From Cristatella mucedo (taxonomy: Eukaryota > Bryozoa > Phylactolaemata > Cristatellidae), in the NCBI GenBank assembly GCA_009760855.2, contig WPIO01000033.1, positions 280,001 to 344,000 on the forward strand: a DNA stretch of 64,000 nucleotides, given 5' to 3'. The position numbers and the translations under genes are program-made. Shown here piece after piece: positions 1 through 12,213 of the stretch (position 1 is its first letter; every line of letters begins with the position of its first letter). The notes beneath the pieces are model-generated. The model did not search any database. It was not told the DNA's origin and saw only the letters and a program-made list of their open reading frames with translations.

Positions 1-2218
1 CAAGGAGTGATTTGGTCAGCTGACTCTCAAGTCTTTCCGCTTTCTCATCTGCAGCTCGCACAGCCCGCACCTCCACAAGCTACCCCCCTTCCCAACTATG
101 CCTATTCAAGTCCGCATAAACTGCTATTCTTCCCTTCATGTGCCACCAGTATGTTCATCTCTGAAGGAATCTTAAACTCAATAAGGATGACGGATTAAAC
201 GAGAGTGATTATTTAAATAATAAACGGATAATTCAACCGTGCATCAACTAGAAAAACCAAGGAGAGAGGTTCAGCTAGCCTGTACCAATGGCCACAGAAC
301 CGCATTTGGTAAGACACCCAGCTCATCCTGGTCAACGCTTAGGGGGTTAACCGGATTTTACGTGCTCACTTTTTAGGGACCACATGCGAGACATTTTAGA
401 GATCTCATGCTTTTAAAGATCCGTTTTCGCACTCTTCTAAATTTAAAATTATACGATCGCTTGCCGAGGTTTTGCATCCCTGTGCGTCGTCTCTATGCCA
501 ATTGGCAGCTTTAAATATTGCAATACGCATTCGCGCGATCCGACAACCTAGAACTCGAACTTATTTAACAACATGGACCAAAGATGTACATCTAGCGTGC
601 TAACATTTTCTTTAGCCTATTCATAATCGATATTTTAGCTTAATCTCTGCACTGATATAAGTTTTCAGCCTATGTAACCCTCATCGACAAACCTACCACA
701 TCTCCTGTGTACTAGTGAATCTTGAGAGAAACAAGGAAAAATTTTTAACCCGCGTAGTCGCATGAATAAAGACATTTATCGTGAAGATTCGTAGCTCCTT
801 ATATATTAATTATTCTGGTTATCAGAGCTTTTTCAGCACATATTTTTTCATCAATGGCTTAAAGAAGGTGCATTGAGTGACCACTCTAGTTATGAGTCTT
901 CAAGAACAAAAGAGGAGCGGCATTTAATTGATCATCCTAACATAGCCTTATAAGATAAGTTGGGCACTCAAGGAATTGCTAGAAACCCCCATAGGGCCTG
1001 AACCATGGAGCTACAGTTTGCTTGGGTCTGCTGCGTAATAACTAGTTACTCGTAATTAGCTAGCCGTTACCGTAACGTCGGCGCTGAGTGACTTTAAAAT
1101 AACATAGCTTAAATTACCAAACTAACGGTTTAGTCGCTTGCAATTGCTTCAGTGACAACTTGGCGGCCGTAAAATGATGCCACTTAATATTATGGCTCCG
1201 GAGCTGATGAGCTGAAACGTCAAATTCACTCTAAGCCACTGCTTTTGTCACTGGTTTTTTAATACGCAGTTTGTTAAATGCAGAGCAGAAAATGTTTTCC
1301 CCAACAGTCACTAAGGTAAATAGTGGGAAAGCAGATAATTGCGTCTGTCGTTTGAGGAAGTGAGGGCAATAAGACTTTAAAAATGCAAGGTGCAATTCAG
1401 CTACAAATAAAGGAGCTTTGAAATTTCGGACCTTGCAAGAAAAGTAGCAACTTTCTTCTCTATCTTTTGATCAATTCTGAGCCTCTCAGCACATTCGGCA
1501 AGTGAGAAATGTAGCCGAGCCTCTTGTCTTAATTTAGTGACCATCCTATCACTCTGATTGAAAAGTAGCTGTGGTGGCTTAATAGCTCGTTTAAGTAGCT
1601 CAACCAAAACGAAATTGCGTTAATGTAGCTCAGACAGCAAAGAAGCAAGTGATAAATCTCAATTTAGTCTTTACTTGAAGCTAGCTTTATCAAAATGAGC
1701 AAACTGATAATTTGAGTTAAAAAAGGCTCGCATCATAATTTTTTCAGGGATTAGATAAATGAATACACTTATGTGATTCCCGTGCTATTGCATCTGCAAC
1801 TGATGATGAAAGAATACTGGCGTATCCCTATTACTGCATCACGTTCGCCTTGCTATTAGTTCCGTTTAATTGCTGGTACTCCAATAATTGGCAGAATTCT
1901 ATTAAATCAAACAAATTTTCTTGCAGCTTACTTTAGTACGATCAAAACTTGTCTGAATTTGTCATGAAGCTTTTATAAAACATGCAATTTTTTGTCTCTG
2001 ATAAGTTCTGCTAAAGGCAGAGAACGTCATAAGTATTTATTGCATGCTGAATTACTTCAATATGCATTAACAAATTCGTCATGGCGGCAGCCCAACAGGA
2101 AAGGCCAGTACAAGACAAGTGGATGCTAGAAGTCTCTAGTGGCCGCCCAGAAATCGCCACTTTGAGCAGCCGTTAAGCCTCTGCGCCAAGCCAACTAAGC
2201 TACGACATTATCCTGCAG
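1..2218. other. unassigned stretch upstream of gene A
   Basis: No protein-like reading frame, RNA gene or repeat that I recognise. If gene A has the same design as genes B and C, a short signal-peptide exon ending in phase 1 should lie here or before the window. I looked for a hydrophobic exon of about 49 nt followed by a GT donor and found no convincing one. The sequence is otherwise ordinary AT-leaning DNA. Confidence 0.5.
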
Positions 2219-2402
2219 GTGGCTGCGGAGTATCCGACTACCCGCATAAGGTCGGAAACTCGAGGATTGTGGGTGGCGTGGAGGCAACGCGAAACAGCTG
2301 GCCATGGCAGGCCATGGTCCGCTACCAGGGCAGTTACGTGTGCGGAGGATCGCTTATCAACAATCAGTGGGTGGTGACAGCGGCTCACTGCTTCGAGGAT
2401 TC
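2219..2402 (+). CDS. Gene A exon: activation site and catalytic His
   Basis: Acceptor TCCTGCAG, donor GTGAGT; enters in phase 1 and leaves in phase 2. It encodes the propeptide Cys, the IVGG start of the mature enzyme, SWPWQ, VCGGSL and TAAHC with the catalytic His. Confidence 0.88.
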
Positions 2403-4757
2403 GTGAGTAAACAGCTGCTGCCTCCTTTGAACGTTCCGTAATCATTTCAATTGCTAGCATGCCGCATGCTGTTCACTGAGCCACTAATTCAGTGGTGGTG
2501 ACTACGCGAGTGTTCAAACAGTGTCTTGTTGTGATATTATCGCTGGAAACTGCATGCAAATAGTTATAGAAATAATCTCATTCAAACTCAAGCATGACTC
2601 GTACGCATGAGAATATAGTGACTACCTAGCTTTCTTGCTATCGGTCATCACGGCAGACGGCCTGCTTGAGTGTGGAGACACTAGTGGGGTGAGATGCACA
2701 AGTATATTTCTTAAACTTGCATCCATAGCGGACGGTGTCTCCTACTCCTAGAGCCTGCCATTCTCGCTCTGGTGAGAACGCATTAAAGCCGTCTTTGAGC
2801 TCAGCTCTCTGAATTTTTTTAGAGGAGCACAAAATATTACTAAGCGCTTATCGGCATTAATCTGACCCTCAAGTTGCATGCCGAGTTTAGCGGTTTGTGA
2901 ATTAGTGTGATTCATAAAGAGGTTGGCATATCAAACAGCCTTAATTATATATCAGAAGAATAGCCTTAGCAGCTATTAACAAACACAATTCGCTTTAGAG
3001 ATTCCAAGGGGGATTTTGTACTCTACTTTAGCAAGTTGATATGCTACTTAAGAAATGTTAGGATAGGTGCTGCTTTACTTTCAGAATAAAGACAGCCTCT
3101 CAGTGGTCCGTCAGTCTTGGTAAGCACAACACATACAAAACTGATGTCGGTGAAGTCTTAGTCAAAGCAGTAAAAGTGTTTGAGCATCCATCCTACAATA
3201 CCCGTACAACGGCAAATGATATAGCATTAATTAAGCTGGAGAGGAGCGTAGCCTTCAATGACAAGATCAAGCCAATATGCCTTCCTACAGCGGAAGCGGC
3301 AGCGAACAACATCTGCTACGCGAGCGGATGGGGCGAGACACAAGGTGAGTCAGATTCAGGCTGGGTTAAGAGACAAGGCGACATTTAATAATACTTACAG
3401 AATGCGGGAAGTGACTAGAGTTAACCATAGAAAAGATTGAATATTTTGCTATTAGCGTGTAGAATATTTTAAGCCTGCTACGAAAACAGCACAGCGAACG
3501 CATGCAGTGCAGTTCTCCTCCGCGTGCTCAGCCGGTTTACTATTGAACCACACAGGTACTGGAGCAGCCACTGTACTTAAGCAAGCCGCACTGCCCATTA
3601 TGGCAAGGTCATCTTGCACTAGTTACTTGGGAGCCAGCTCTTTTTTGGCTAGCATGATCTGTGCCGGTTACACTCAAGGAGGCCACGACACTTGCTCGGT
3701 AAGGCATCAGCAGGAGCAGCAGCAGGAGCAAGCCTATCCTCAGCATCATGCCTGCCAGCCAGCAACACGTCGGGCAAAGTCATTCGAATACTTTTTCTTC
3801 GCAGGGTGACAGCGGTGGTCCGCTGGTCTGTGCATCGGGTGGAAAGTATTACCTTCAAGGTATCACCTCGTGGGGCAGCTCTGACTGTGCAGGTAAGCTC
3901 GTCGCTTCCAGAAAAGAGGTCTTGCATTGATACAAGTGCAAGAAGGATGAAAAGTAGTGCCTGAGGGGTGAGATTAAAAGGTGGAAATGCCACCACTCTA
4001 AGTTCAGAGTCCTTGCGAAAGTTCTCGTGCGAGAACGAGGGCTAGAGCTGGCAATGGACAGAGAGCGAGAGAGAGAGAGAGAGAGAGAGCTTGAGTTGAA
4101 GTGACATGATTATAGTGAGATCAAGAAATAGAAGCTCATTAATAGCAAGAAACTATGAGGCAAGGAAGGAAAACAAACGATCGAGAGACATGCCGATAGA
4201 GTGAAAAGAAGAAAATAGAGATGATATCATTGAGCCAATGATAAAAAAACCATTGAAAAGCAATTTTGAAGCCATCGAGCTAGGAAGCGACAAATAAATG
4301 ATGTGGATATTGCTTAACGTTAAGTAGAAAAGTTGCAGATCAGTAAACGGTGAGATTTTCACATGAAAAGACTTAAAAAAAACAAGAGCATGCTACTCAG
4401 ACCTTTTGCTGCCGACATACTAGCTGGTATAAATGCTAGGTGATTTAACAGCTTCTTTCGCACAGAGACAGCTGGGCCTTTACGGCAATCACCACCTCTT
4501 GCAGCGGCAACACAGAATCATCAACCGCCCGATTCGAATCCACGACCTCGGGACCGAGGTCGTGAGAAGCAACCGCTTAAGCTAGAGTGCCGTCACGAGA
4601 TGCCGCACTGAAAGGATAATATTTTGGCATCTTATCATCGGCCTTCCTAACTTCACAATCTGCATTCATTTCCATTGTAGTGGCATACTTTCCCGGTGTT
4701 TACACGAGAGTCTTCAATTTCGTGAGCTGGATTCAAGACACGATCGCAAAGAACTAA
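2219..4757 (+). CDS. Gene A: trypsin-like S1 serine protease, 5' end missing
   Basis: Five exons join in frame: 2219-2402, 3085-3344, 3556-3698, 3805-3892, 4681-4757 (lengths 184, 260, 143, 88, 77), all with AG acceptors and GT donors. The product is a secreted-type endopeptidase zymogen. A GCG cysteine precedes the activation site (SR then IVGG), so cleavage after Arg would free the new N-terminus. The triad is visible: His in TAAHC, Asp in NDIALIKL, Ser in GDSGGP. Asp six residues before that Ser (HDTCS) plus the Gly in SWGSS and FPGVY predict trypsin specificity (Lys/Arg). The first exon needs one base from an upstream exon (phase 1), so a leader exon, perhaps with extra domains, is missing or outside the window. 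It is closest in design to gene B. Substrate is unknown. Confidence 0.88.
3085..3344 (+). CDS. Gene A exon: catalytic Asp
   Basis: Acceptor TACTTTCAG, donor GTGAGT. Reads [10 protein letters not shown], then [13 protein letters not shown] with the catalytic Asp, IKPICLP and SGWGETQ. At 260 nt it equals the matching exons of genes B and C exactly. Confidence 0.88.
3556..3698 (+). CDS. Gene A exon: specificity-pocket Asp
   Basis: Acceptor ACCACACAG, donor GTAAGG. Reads [21 protein letters not shown] and GGHDTCS. The Asp of HDTCS is the base of the S1 pocket. Enters in phase 1, leaves in phase 0, just before the GDSGGP codons. Confidence 0.87.
3805..3892 (+). CDS. Gene A exon: catalytic Ser
   Basis: Acceptor TTCTTCGCAG, donor GTAAGC. 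It starts exactly with GDSGGPLVC, which holds the catalytic Ser and oxyanion-hole Gly, and ends with [10 protein letters not shown], the wall of the substrate pocket. Confidence 0.88.
4060..4089 (+). repeat. (GA)n microsatellite
   Basis: About 30 bp of GA dinucleotide in the last intron of gene A. Confidence 0.9.
4450..4606 (-). mobile_element. SINE-B copy in the last intron of gene A
   Basis: On the minus strand this reads as a tRNA-like head with box B (GATTCGAATC) next to an ACGACC/GGTCGT dyad, followed by the short GC-rich body ending in a TGC(C)-rich segment seen in the other SINE-B copies (19292, 38036, 62545, 63842). It is decayed. Confidence 0.6.
4681..4757 (+). CDS. Gene A terminal exon
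   Basis: Acceptor TCCATTGTAG. Reads [16 protein letters not shown], the C-terminal strand and helix of an S1 protease, and ends TIAKN then TAA. At 77 nt it equals the last exon of genes B and C. Confidence 0.88.
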
Positions 4758-4816
4758 ATAATTAGCCGGGATCATCCTTACAGAAAATCTGGCTTTCAAT
4801 GGAATTAATCGTTTTA

Positions 4817-4870
4817 AATAAATTGATATACTTATAACTCTTGGTTATTCTTTTCATGCTGACCAATAAA
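4817..4870 (+). terminator. candidate polyadenylation signals of gene A
   Basis: Two AATAAA hexamers, at 4817-4822 and 4865-4870, lie 60 and 108 nt after the gene A stop codon. The hexamers are seen; their use is inferred. Confidence 0.5.
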
Positions 4871-6143
4871 TGCAGTAAACTTCAGTTGTGTTATTTTTGG
4901 TGCTAATAATTCACAGTTAAAAATGCCTGGTGAAAGTGATTCAATGCCACTTGAGAAAGTCTGGAATTTAAAAATCTTTCGTAGCAATCCTGTTAAAGCT
5001 GCTTCTTCACTACAGCTAACAGCAATTATACTTTCTGCTTAGTACGTTCATTATTACTACCAAATTTCTACATAAGCAGCCACAATGGCTGGGTATCAGG
5101 TTTCAAATATAGTTTAGCGTTCAGGAATGCAAAAATCTCAGCCATTACATAAGAGTTTTAAATTGTGTACAGAAAATATATGCATGAACTCATTGATATC
5201 TAGAAAATCAATGCTTCGCGATGCTAACCACATCCTGGAATATGGACGCTGATTGTGAGGATACTTTAATTCTGAAGCATAATCAATCAGATTTGTGTAA
5301 ATAGCGTATGTTTGTTTGAATATAACAACTACTAAAATTCAGGAAATTTGCACAGTATTTTTCTAATTTTCTGGTTAATTCGACCTCAATGGTTAGGTTA
5401 ACGACAATAATCCGAGAGTTTCCCTCCTTTCATGGCGGCTTGAATGATAATAACCACTTTTCTTGCCTATACTCAATCAAAAGTAAACCTGGACTCGGCC
5501 TTCGACCAATTTTGCTAATGATCCTGGGAGATTTTTAGGTTAAGCCCATTAAGAAGTCAAGCCACTCTCTCTGAGCTTCCAGAAACTGAAGATTCGATCC
5601 AGCGGACCTCAATAATTAAAGTAATATTAAGACAGTCTGCATGTCGGTTGCTTTTACCCACACTTTGAGAATTCATACACAATTTATTTCTCAACTAAAT
5701 ATATCAGTAGTAAAATACCCGAACCCAACCCTAGTAATACTTGAATCTGGTGAAATACAAATACCTAAATTTAAAATAAGCTTTTGTGGACTTGATGGCA
5801 GTTAATTAAGCCCGAAAAGTCCATCCAACTACCTTTTGGTCAAGAGATGTTTGGAGAATCTTCAAGTTTTTAATGTAGCGCATTTGCAACTTGAGAAATG
5901 GAATTTGCAGTTAGCAGGCAATGAGATCTAAACATCTTACCGCTTGAATGAATCGTAGAAGAAAACTGTGGGTCCAGAGAAATCTTTCTCAAGAAATTAA
6001 CTGCAGATTGGTTTTACCTAGGGAACTCCAGTTCTGCCTGGTTTTTTATGAAAAATTTGACTTTAAGTGCAAAAGCTTTACCAGCCTGCATATGCGAGCA
6101 TTTAAATATCTGCATTGTAAAAACTGCGTTCTGTACCAAGGAA
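4871..6143. other. intergenic, nothing recognised
   Basis: AT-leaning DNA downstream of gene A with no protein-like frame and no repeat I could match elsewhere in the window. Confidence 0.5.
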
Positions 6144-6245
6144 GTAATAATAATAATAATAATAATTCACTTGATAAAGCGCCCTCGGAGAACTTAATCT
6201 CTCTCTAGGCGCATTACATTTGCTGTAAAGTGAAATGCAATTGAA
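6144..6245 (-). mobile_element. LINE-A 3' end fragment
   Basis: On the minus strand it reads TTGCAT...ACATTTGCTG reversed: the GCGCC/GGCGC-type dyad and an (ATT)n tail (here TAATAATAAT on the plus strand at 6148-6168). Only about 100 bp of the 3' end remain. Confidence 0.8.
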
Positions 6246-6937
6246 GTACTCTTAAAAGATCTATTCAAGACTCTCAATTAGCCGTAACCACTTTTAACTG
6301 AATTCAAGCCCACTGAAATACATTTAAAACGACTCAGTACTTGTTTAGTTCGCTATAAGCCAAAAAAATAGCTTGACCTTAATCCGAGAAATATTTAAAC
6401 TTATTTTTCATCCTAAAAATAAAGCAAAGTAGTAGAAATTTTGCAGGCTGTGAACATTTCCATTCAAAATTGATATGCAATACACTTATTTATTCTGTAT
6501 ACGGTAATTTATTGCATGGTGGAATAGAAATACGGTTAATAGTTTCAAAATTTTTCGTATTCAAGTTTTAAAATGTACTTGGTTTGTACTATAACATCTA
6601 TTAGCAACGCTCACTTATGACTCTTTAAGTGAGCTGTCAAGCAAAACTCGGAAAAGCCTTTTCAGAGATCTATAAATAATATCGAGCCTTCAGTCCGGTT
6701 CAGCCTATGTGGATTCACAGATTCAAGAACCTGGTGACAGTGTATATGAGCTTGCTTTAAGTAGCAATCTGCTTGAAATGATGTCTAGCTAATGGGCGTA
6801 CCTCTTCCCTAGGCATTGATTGCAAGGATTATAGCCATTCACTGGTATCTCTCCGAAGCTAAGTGCTCAATTTTCATTATTGAATTTAAGGTTCCAGCTA
6901 TGATCTAACCTCACTATCTTTCACTGGATCTCGCTGA

Positions 6938-6940
<3 letters not shown>
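6246..6940. other. intergenic, nothing recognised
   Basis: AT-rich sequence without a coding-like frame or recognised repeat. Confidence 0.5.

Positions 6941-7014
<74 letters not shown>
6941..7014 (+). repeat. (CT)n microsatellite
   Basis: An uninterrupted run of about 37 CT dinucleotides. Apparent Arg/Glu reading frames across it are repeat artefacts. Confidence 0.95.
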
Positions 7015-7020
<6 letters not shown>

Positions 7021-7114
7021 ACCTCTCATTCTCTCTATGTCTATATGCATTTGGATCTCTCTCCTCCTCTTGCTCACTGTTTGAAACTGCATGCAGCAAG
7101 CTTTCGTAAATTGA

Positions 7115-7446
7115 ATGATAATTTCAGCTACACAACATTGCTCAGATTCATGCTTGCTTAGAAAAGGATACTGCATTGAAATTGGTCCGTGCATTTGTTA
7201 CATCCCGTCTCAACATCTGTAACTCACTGCTTGCTGGTCTACCGGCCTGTACAATCGGGAGCTTACAGTGGTGCTAAACTCTGCAATTAGGCTTGTCTGT
7301 CATGAGCACCGAAGTTGCCACATCGCACTTCTTCTCACCGACCTAACCTAGCACTGACTCCCAGTCAAGCAACGCATCGACTTCAAGGTTCGGTCACTCG
7401 CTTATATGAACCTTTATTCTTTGGCCCCAGCCTACCTACGAGATCT
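7115..7446 (+). mobile_element. LINE-A fragment, 5' half of a split copy
   Basis: Matches the LINE-A reverse transcriptase C-terminal region (FVTSRLxxCNSLLAGLPAC and RQRIDFKV-type stretches, with stops). It breaks off at AGATCT (7441-7446), and the same element resumes at 8564. The two halves are contiguous relative to the intact copy at 59640-60408. Confidence 0.82.
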
Positions 7447-8189
7447 GTTGGTGTGGTGTATTCGTGATGGTTAACACTTGGTCAGGTTACGGATAGTGAC
7501 AGAGAGAAAATGTCCGATCTGACCGAATGGCAGGAAGAGAAGTCGTGCATTCCCTTAGCCAAAGCGGCTGAAAGAAAGTCTCCTTTGTCTGCAAAAACAA
7601 GATGGACGTGGGTTCGGCATGACTGACCTCGAGAGAGATTGGCATCATATTTGGCAAGTGATTGGGCAGCCAGATGTCGCTACGCGACACAAAAAGCATT
7701 TGCAAAGAGGCGTTGGAATACAGCTCAAACAAAGTTCCAGAGTAGCACCAGTCAGTTGCTCAGCAGCAATGGCCTAAACCAGCCTCCCAAAAGTGCTTCG
7801 GAGTGCTTCTGCAAGAGCAGACTTGGGAGTAAGCAATGCCAGCGGCTCCAGTGCAGTGAGACCAATCGGCAGTCCGGAGCTTGCAGGATGTCGTTGTCAG
7901 TTTGCCTCGTGGGTCGTCCTGACGTCGGCTTTAATATTTGATGTAATACGTCAGGCATTCATCGGTGTTAGTGGCAGGGGCAGTGTAGATGAGCACGAGG
8001 TGGGAGGTCAGGTGGCTGGCCGAGATTGATGGTCGAAACAGATGGCACGCCTAGGCGGGTCGGCCTGCTAGGGAAATAATGACACGTGGTTTGGCATATA
8101 AGGGAACTGGTTAGTGCACTGCGACGTTCGGTGGTCGTGGGTTATTCGTAGCATGTCCATCTGAAAACTGTCCAGGGTGGACAAGGGAG

Positions 8190-8322
8190 GCACTCGGCAC
8201 CCTAAGAGAAAATAATCTCAATTTAGGCGCTTCATATATGCCACGGGGTGCGAGCTCACGATCTCGGCCAGACTTTGGTTAAGGTGAGCTCCTTAACCAC
8301 TTGGCCAAACCAGCTCAGTGGT
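8190..8322 (-). mobile_element. SINE-A copy
   Basis: On the minus strand: box A-like TTTGGCCAAGTGGTTAAGG, a box B-like region after GAGATCGTGAGC, then the LINE-A-like tail (AAGCGCC...CTTAGGGTGC). It sits inside the insert at 7447-8563. Confidence 0.72.
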
Positions 8323-8352
8323 GACTATTTATTCAGCCACCTATGTAGAGAC

Positions 8353-8416
8353 AGACAGGGACAGGGAGAGAGAGAGAAAGAGAGTGAGGGAGAGGGAGAG
8401 AGGGAGAGAGAGGAGG
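8353..8416 (+). repeat. GA-rich microsatellite
   Basis: Imperfect GA/GGGA repeat, just left of the right-hand direct-repeat arm of the insert. Confidence 0.8.
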
Positions 8417-8563
8417 TCTGATCAGGCCGAACTGCAGGCAGAGAATGAATGCGTCTGCTTAGCCCAAGCTGCTGGAGGAAAGTGCCTTTTGTGTTCGGCA
8501 TGATTGACCTCGAGAGGGATTGGTCTCACCGCTGGCAAGTGTTTGGATGGCCAGCGGTTCTAC

Positions 8564-9022
8564 AGATCTACTCCCCCGCCAAGCTAAGCATCATTCCACT
8601 TGCCTTTCGGTATCTAATCGTTTTAGTACACCTCGTACGAACCTCAAATCCTTTGGAGACTGTGCCTTTAGTTTGTATGCTCTCGAAGCCTGTAACTCAC
8701 TTCCGACTTGTGTCACGACATCCCGCGACTTGACCATATTTAAAATAAAACTAAAAACGCATCTATATATCACAGCGTTAAGTGGCTCCATGTAATGTGT
8801 CCTGTTTGTGCTTATGCGTGCTGACAATGTGCATGCTGCCACTAACCATATTTGCATGCTGACTGTGCATGTTAACCCTAACCATGGTATTCATGTTTTC
8901 AGTGAGTGTGCTACCGCTAACCATTTGATCGTGCTTTTTTTGCAGCAAGTGTAAAGTGTCCAGAAAGAGTTTAAGTTCTGTGACGGTGCTATATCTAATG
9001 TATTAGTATTATTATTATTGTT
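8564..9022 (+). mobile_element. LINE-A fragment, 3' half of the split copy with tail
   Basis: Resumes the element broken at 7446. It reads the tail of the reverse transcriptase ORF (RTNLKSFGDCAFS), the 3' UTR with repeated TGCATGCTG motifs, the terminal dyad and an ATT-type tail (TATTAGTATTATTATTATTG). Confidence 0.82.
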
Positions 9023-12000
9023 TTGTGGTTATTATTTTTATGTTCATTAGAAGCTCGTTTCGCTGAGAAGCAGCCGCTGCTCATTGCTGTGAAACGTAAA
9101 AGCAGATGCTCAAGGTCCCTATATCAACGCAATAGTTGCATGCTATACCATTGATAGATAAATTCTGAATGCTTTGCTCAGTTATTCTGAATATCGTGGT
9201 TTCGCATATGACCTTGATTTTTACTTTTCCTTGAGCCTTCAAGTGACGGTATCATACTCAATTGAAGATGACGAGGCAGAACCAAACAGTGCTCCAATCA
9301 ATTGTATCCAGAAAAATGCGATAGATGTAGGAAGCTCCGAAATGTACTAGCCGAGCGTTTGGGAAACTACACGGAGAGTCTTAACCTGGCTCTGGTCTGT
9401 TTGTGGGAATAACCAAAAAACACAGTTCTTCTGTTTAGGTGGATTCGAAAAATATTCCCGGCCTTACAGGTGTGAAAATAAAGAACTAAACTGATTAATT
9501 GCATGAAGGAAAGAGCTGCATGTTTTAGCGCCGGGATCGCCGCGCCCGCCGCCCTTCACGACTCGTGTCGCGCTCGGGTTCTTGGCCTCGGAGCATGCAG
9601 GACGCTTGTTCTCACTGCATGCCCTAGCGATTGCCGCTCTGACGGCCTGCCTACCTTCACTGTAAAATTCAGCTATTCACTCGGCCCCTCTCACATCTAT
9701 TTGAATGCAGTGCAGGTGCCGTAGCGTTCCAATACCTTGATTCACAGCTCGGCAGCAAAATATGAGCACACAAGCATGCGGCTTATTTTCCTGATTCCCT
9801 GGCACAGTGCTGCAGGATCGCATGCCCAGCAGTGAAGTGCATGCGTTTGAGGACCCGGTTCGATGGGCTTTGAGTCCTTCGGAGAGAGATTCTTGCTACC
9901 CGCTGCAATCCAATTCAGACGTGATGGCCACCGACGCATTTCCACCGCAACATCAACGCATCGAGACCGAGCTCGAATCAGCTGCTTGCTGAGCTGGTTT
10001 ATATTAACTGCTCATCACGTAGTAACGAGCAGTAAGAGCAAAGATCTCTGGACAGATCTCGCAGCTGGCTTGTGCGCTCATTCTTGCGGTCGGAATACTT
10101 TCGGATAATTTTGTAGTATTCACAAAATGCGATAGCCTGTAGCAAAAGATGCTTTTGAATGAGCTATTCATTGCAGTCTAGAAAATGTAGCGAAGATTTC
10201 GCGAACCTCAAAAGCGGTCATTAGCTCCAACAATCCCTGCATATATGGAGAAGGAAAGTATAAATCGGCTTTTGATATATTGTCCGGATCTTGTAGAGCT
10301 CTACTTCAGAGCTGGCTAACCAGCTTTATTAGAACTGACGATTTTTCTCGATACCCTCGTTGCAAAGCACGCTACAAAAAATTGTGTTTGACCTTACTTT
10401 AGCATGACGCAAGCCAACAACTGTTCAATCATCGAGTGAGCGAATTCAAACAAGACTGAGTTCTGGGAAACGGCAGAGGGCCTGATAAAAAACAGCCTCT
10501 AACTAGCACACGCCCAATATCTGCAATTTTTTATTGATTTTCGTAGGATCGTCGTTGGCTATGCTGCGACGTGATGTGCTCTATCTTTTGGTCCAAGCCT
10601 TTTGGTTCCTCCTCCCTCCCCCGTCACGTAGCCTCCGCACTGTCTTTCAGTAAAGACTAATTTGTCCTAGACCGGCAACCATTGAAAGCCACATTTTTCA
10701 CTACATATCGCTAAATGCAGTCGCTGTTTCCAAATACGGTAGCTGTAGAATTTCACCCGCAACTAATGCTACTTATAAGCTGGAGCAACTCTGCATAAAA
10801 CCGAATTGAACCCTCATTTTCTCAGTAGCGTTCTGGTAAGCTGAGCACTCTCGCTTGCTCGAAAGATATGTGTTATTGCAGCAATCTAGAGAGAAATTAT
10901 TTGTTTTACCCTCGAAATACTTCGTTCCAAATACTTGTTTTCACTCCTACCTGGTCACCACAATCAGCACCGCTGAGCAGCGTAGTCTTAACTGCCCAGG
11001 TCAGAGGCTGGTTTTGCAGCTTTGTAAACTTTTAGTTTTTTATTTTTGTAGTTGTGACATCCCACGAGTGCCATTTGTGAAAATGCATGGGATTATTATG
11101 GGTCCCATCTGGATTTGTCGCATTGTATGGTTTAGAACAGATAAACTACATCTGAATTGATGGCTAGTCATTTGTACGCCATGGCCCCTGCTGTGCACAT
11201 TTTGTCCTTCTGTGACAATTGATTATAAAAGTCTACGTTAGCGACTTTGTTGGACTTGTTAATAAGGTATGGACGTTCTCAATACTCTGTAATCATCGCC
11301 ATACCTTCGTGCATCCATGTGTCTTCTACGATCTTTTAGCTGTTCTTTAATGTGCTAGCTTGACAAATATCACTTACACATCTGCGAGACATACAATATT
11401 GCTATGTTTGAAGCGTAGGATTTTAGTGCTTGTGCTACGAACGCGCTGTAGAGGCTCCTCACTAAGCTCCAACTAATTACTCCAATGAAAGATCTTGTAG
11501 CGATGCATCCGATTCAAATAGCCGAGAAAGTTTTGATCGCCCTTTCTGTCAGTGTTTCTGACTACTCGCTTCAAAAAGTGGCTTTCGATAATTTTGATTT
11601 CTAAACCCAGCCAGTAATGCGAAGTTAAATATCCTATTTTAGCTTAATCTTCAGTTTTAGTTCCATTTCAGTAAGATCTCTATCACTGCGCAAGATTTTC
11701 TCGTGTGCTAGTTTTCTTTTTAAGGAAATGCCAACGTTTTCCCTCTCAGGTTCAGCTGAATTTGCGCACACAACTTAATGCACATCAGTACGCACGACAC
11801 AGTGACCTTGTTATTAGATGCATTACTTTGGAGATTTATACTCATTTTGATGGACTAGAGTTCGTTATCCTTCACCTCAATCCTGGACGATCCCCGACAG
11901 GAGGCGCGATCCTGAGTGGTAGCGGCCATCTAGGTGCGGAGACTGGGCGATTAGGGCTTCCGCTTCATAGTTGTGGGCGACCTCTAATAAATGCGTGATG

Positions 12001-12213
12001 AGACGCCCTCGCATTCTCATCGTAGAGCATTAGGCTTGATAAGTCGCTGCTGGTCGTCAACGTCTGCTTAAGGCTCAGTTTTTGAAAATAACTTTCGAGA
12101 AATAAATTCTGCTAAATAAATTATCACACTTGATTATTACCTTTGCTTGCGATAGTGGATACCGACTCTGCCGCACTTCAGAGGCTTTTTGGAGCTACAT
12201 AATTCTTATCGCC
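9023..12213. other. intergenic, nothing recognised
   Basis: About 3.2 kb with only short unconvincing frames and no repeat shared with the rest of the window. A slightly GC-richer patch lies near 9530-9700. I cannot assign a function. Confidence 0.45.

Larger units (their letters stand above)
7447..8563. mobile_element. 1.1-kb insert of unknown type inside LINE-A
   Basis: This 1117-bp segment interrupts a LINE-A copy and is flanked by AGATCT on both sides (7441-7446 and 8564-8569), as a 6-bp target duplication would be. Its ends carry a diverged direct repeat: about 7503-7670 resembles 8404-8560, sharing stretches such as TTCGGCATGA and TGACCTCGAGAG. A minus-strand SINE-A (8190-8322) and a GA tract lie inside. 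No long open frame, integrase or transposase motif, or clear terminal inverted repeat was seen. It could be a worn LTR-type or non-autonomous element, or a local rearrangement. Confidence 0.5.

Noticed and set aside
3649-3996. A 115-codon minus-strand frame
   Set aside because: Antisense shadow of gene A protease exons at 3556-3698 and 3805-3892.
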